In this document: positions 63,537 to 64,000 of the stretch, piece by piece
Layout of the letters: every line of letters begins with the position of its first letter
Numbering within the stretch: position 1 is the first letter of the stretch
DNA from: Lentisphaerota bacterium
GTDB lineage: Bacteria > Verrucomicrobiota > Lentisphaeria > Victivallales > Victivallaceae
Length of the DNA: 64,000 bases
Direction of reading: 5' to 3'
Assembly: GCA_015061625.1 (NCBI GenBank)
Contig: SUWG01000001.1
Location: 1-64,000, forward strand
Notes under the pieces: model-generated
The model's input: the letters and a program-made list of their open reading frames with translations, nothing else
Told to the model about the DNA's origin: nothing
Databases searched by the model: none
Translations under genes and position numbers: made by a program

Positions 63537-64000
63537 ATGTCGTTAAAATCATCGTACCATACGCCGAAAGTCAGAACTTTGGCCGCCGCTTTGCTGATCG
63601 CCGTGGCGGCAGTTGATACCGGATGGATTTCCGGCGGCAAATTCACCGCCCGTGCCGCCACGGTGGAAGAGGAAACTTTTGTAAAAGAGTGCAGCAAGGT
63701 GGAAGAGTGGATCAGGATAAATTATCCTGCCGGATCGGCTTCCTCACGTTTGCAGAATGCCCGGTTGCAGCAGATCATCAGATCACAGGATAGCGTTGCA
63801 CAGAAAATGGAAAAATTGCATCAGCAATTTCCGGAAGTTTTTGTGCCGCGCGGGGAACTGGAGTTGCAAAATGCCAAAAATCAGGGGATAACTTTCAGCG
63901 CAGACAATAAAACCTTGATCAACTGCCCGGAAGAGGTCGCTTCGGTAATTATTCCGTCATGCGTGACCACCATCGGGGAAAATGCATTTGCCGGATGTGA
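63537..64000 (+). CDS. BspA-like leucine-rich-repeat protein, N-terminal part
   Basis: The frame starts at ATG 63537, 6 bases after AAAGGAG, and runs off the window with 154 complete codons. A basic N-terminus and hydrophobic stretch (TLAAALLIAVAAV, about residues 14-27) form a signal peptide. A helical region follows, and the last residues (SVIIPSCVTTIGENAFAGC) are a BspA-type LRR_5 repeat. Such proteins are secreted or surface adhesins in Treponema, Bacteroides, Lentisphaerota and trichomonads. Full length cannot be seen. Confidence 0.82.
   Translation, partial: MSLKSSYHTPKVRTLAAALLIAVAAVDTGWISGGKFTARAATVEEETFVKECSKVEEWIRINYPAGSASSRLQNARLQQIIRSQDSVAQKMEKLHQQFPEVFVPRGELELQNAKNQGITFSADNKTLINCPEEVASVIIPSCVTTIGENAFAGC

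Noticed and set aside
1-64000. CRISPR arrays, insertion sequences or transposases
   Set aside because: No regularly spaced repeats, no terminal inverted repeats around a transposase and no transposase-like protein were seen.

Overview
The window reads as a chromosomal segment of a diderm, probably anaerobic, gut-type bacterium of the PVC superphylum. Lentisphaerota (Victivallis-like) is my best guess. The outer membrane is implied by LptD, the heptose epimerase HldD and SecA. Anaerobic H2 metabolism is implied by HydE. Sugar scavenging is implied by a rhamnulokinase, and the window ends in a BspA-type leucine-rich-repeat surface protein. A eukaryotic-type HisA and a PurF homologue without the nucleophilic cysteine also fit this lineage. 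The phylum is an inference from gene content; no rRNA gene is present.

Positions 1-19,620 (minus strand) form one long information-processing block, read from high to low coordinates: promoter, tRNA-Leu, tRNA-Thr, tuf, rpmG, tRNA-Trp, secE, nusG, rplKAJL, rpoBC, then a promoter and rpsL, rpsG, fusA, rpsJ, rplC, rplD, rplW, rplB and the first codons of rpsS. The interesting parts are the non-coding gaps: GC-rich hairpins between rpsJ and rplC, a hairpin after tuf, a strong hairpin after rplL, and a 470-base rplL-rpoB gap with four copies of a T-rich motif and a nested stem-loop just before rpoB.

Positions 19,689-49,594 are mostly minus-strand housekeeping operons: speE with a PurF-like gene; murD-lysS; an envelope operon (PlsC-like acyltransferase, lptD, hldD, rsmB); secA-valS; a PTS EIIA-like gene with a zinc-ribbon gene; rhaB, a peptide-type binding protein, an OppC-like permease, hydE and a family 2 glycosyltransferase; and a ricT-like gene, a membrane zincin, a hypothetical gene and hisA. 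One plus-strand Sel1-repeat membrane protein stands alone beside purF. Positions 49,732-52,263 carry purA and rodA on the plus strand.

Positions 52,299-59,290 hold the most unusual feature: a compact, apparently self-contained virus-derived cassette. A tandem-HTH, S24-type repressor on the minus strand faces an operon of a small GTG-start ORF, a TerS-like protein, a portal-like protein, a scaffold candidate, a DUF5309/SU10-type capsid protein, a connector-like protein, a Cys-rich HTH protein and an intact TerL, closed by a strong terminator. Tail, lysis, replication and integrase genes are absent. Three copies of a palindrome (ATTGCA-N4-TGCAAT) lie between repressor and operon. One copy fills the exact 16-base spacer of a TTGAAA/TATATT promoter and another covers the -35 of the repressor's own promoter. 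This looks like a head-and-packaging-only element: a capsid-forming satellite, a gene-transfer-agent-like relic or a domesticated prophage.

Positions 59,371-63,411 are a plus-strand host operon (coiled-coil zinc-ribbon protein, AlbA_2/Schlafen-type protein, DinG-family helicase), followed by the start of the BspA-like gene. Recognisable promoters in the window repeatedly use TTGAAA/TTGACA and TATATT with a 16-17 base spacer.
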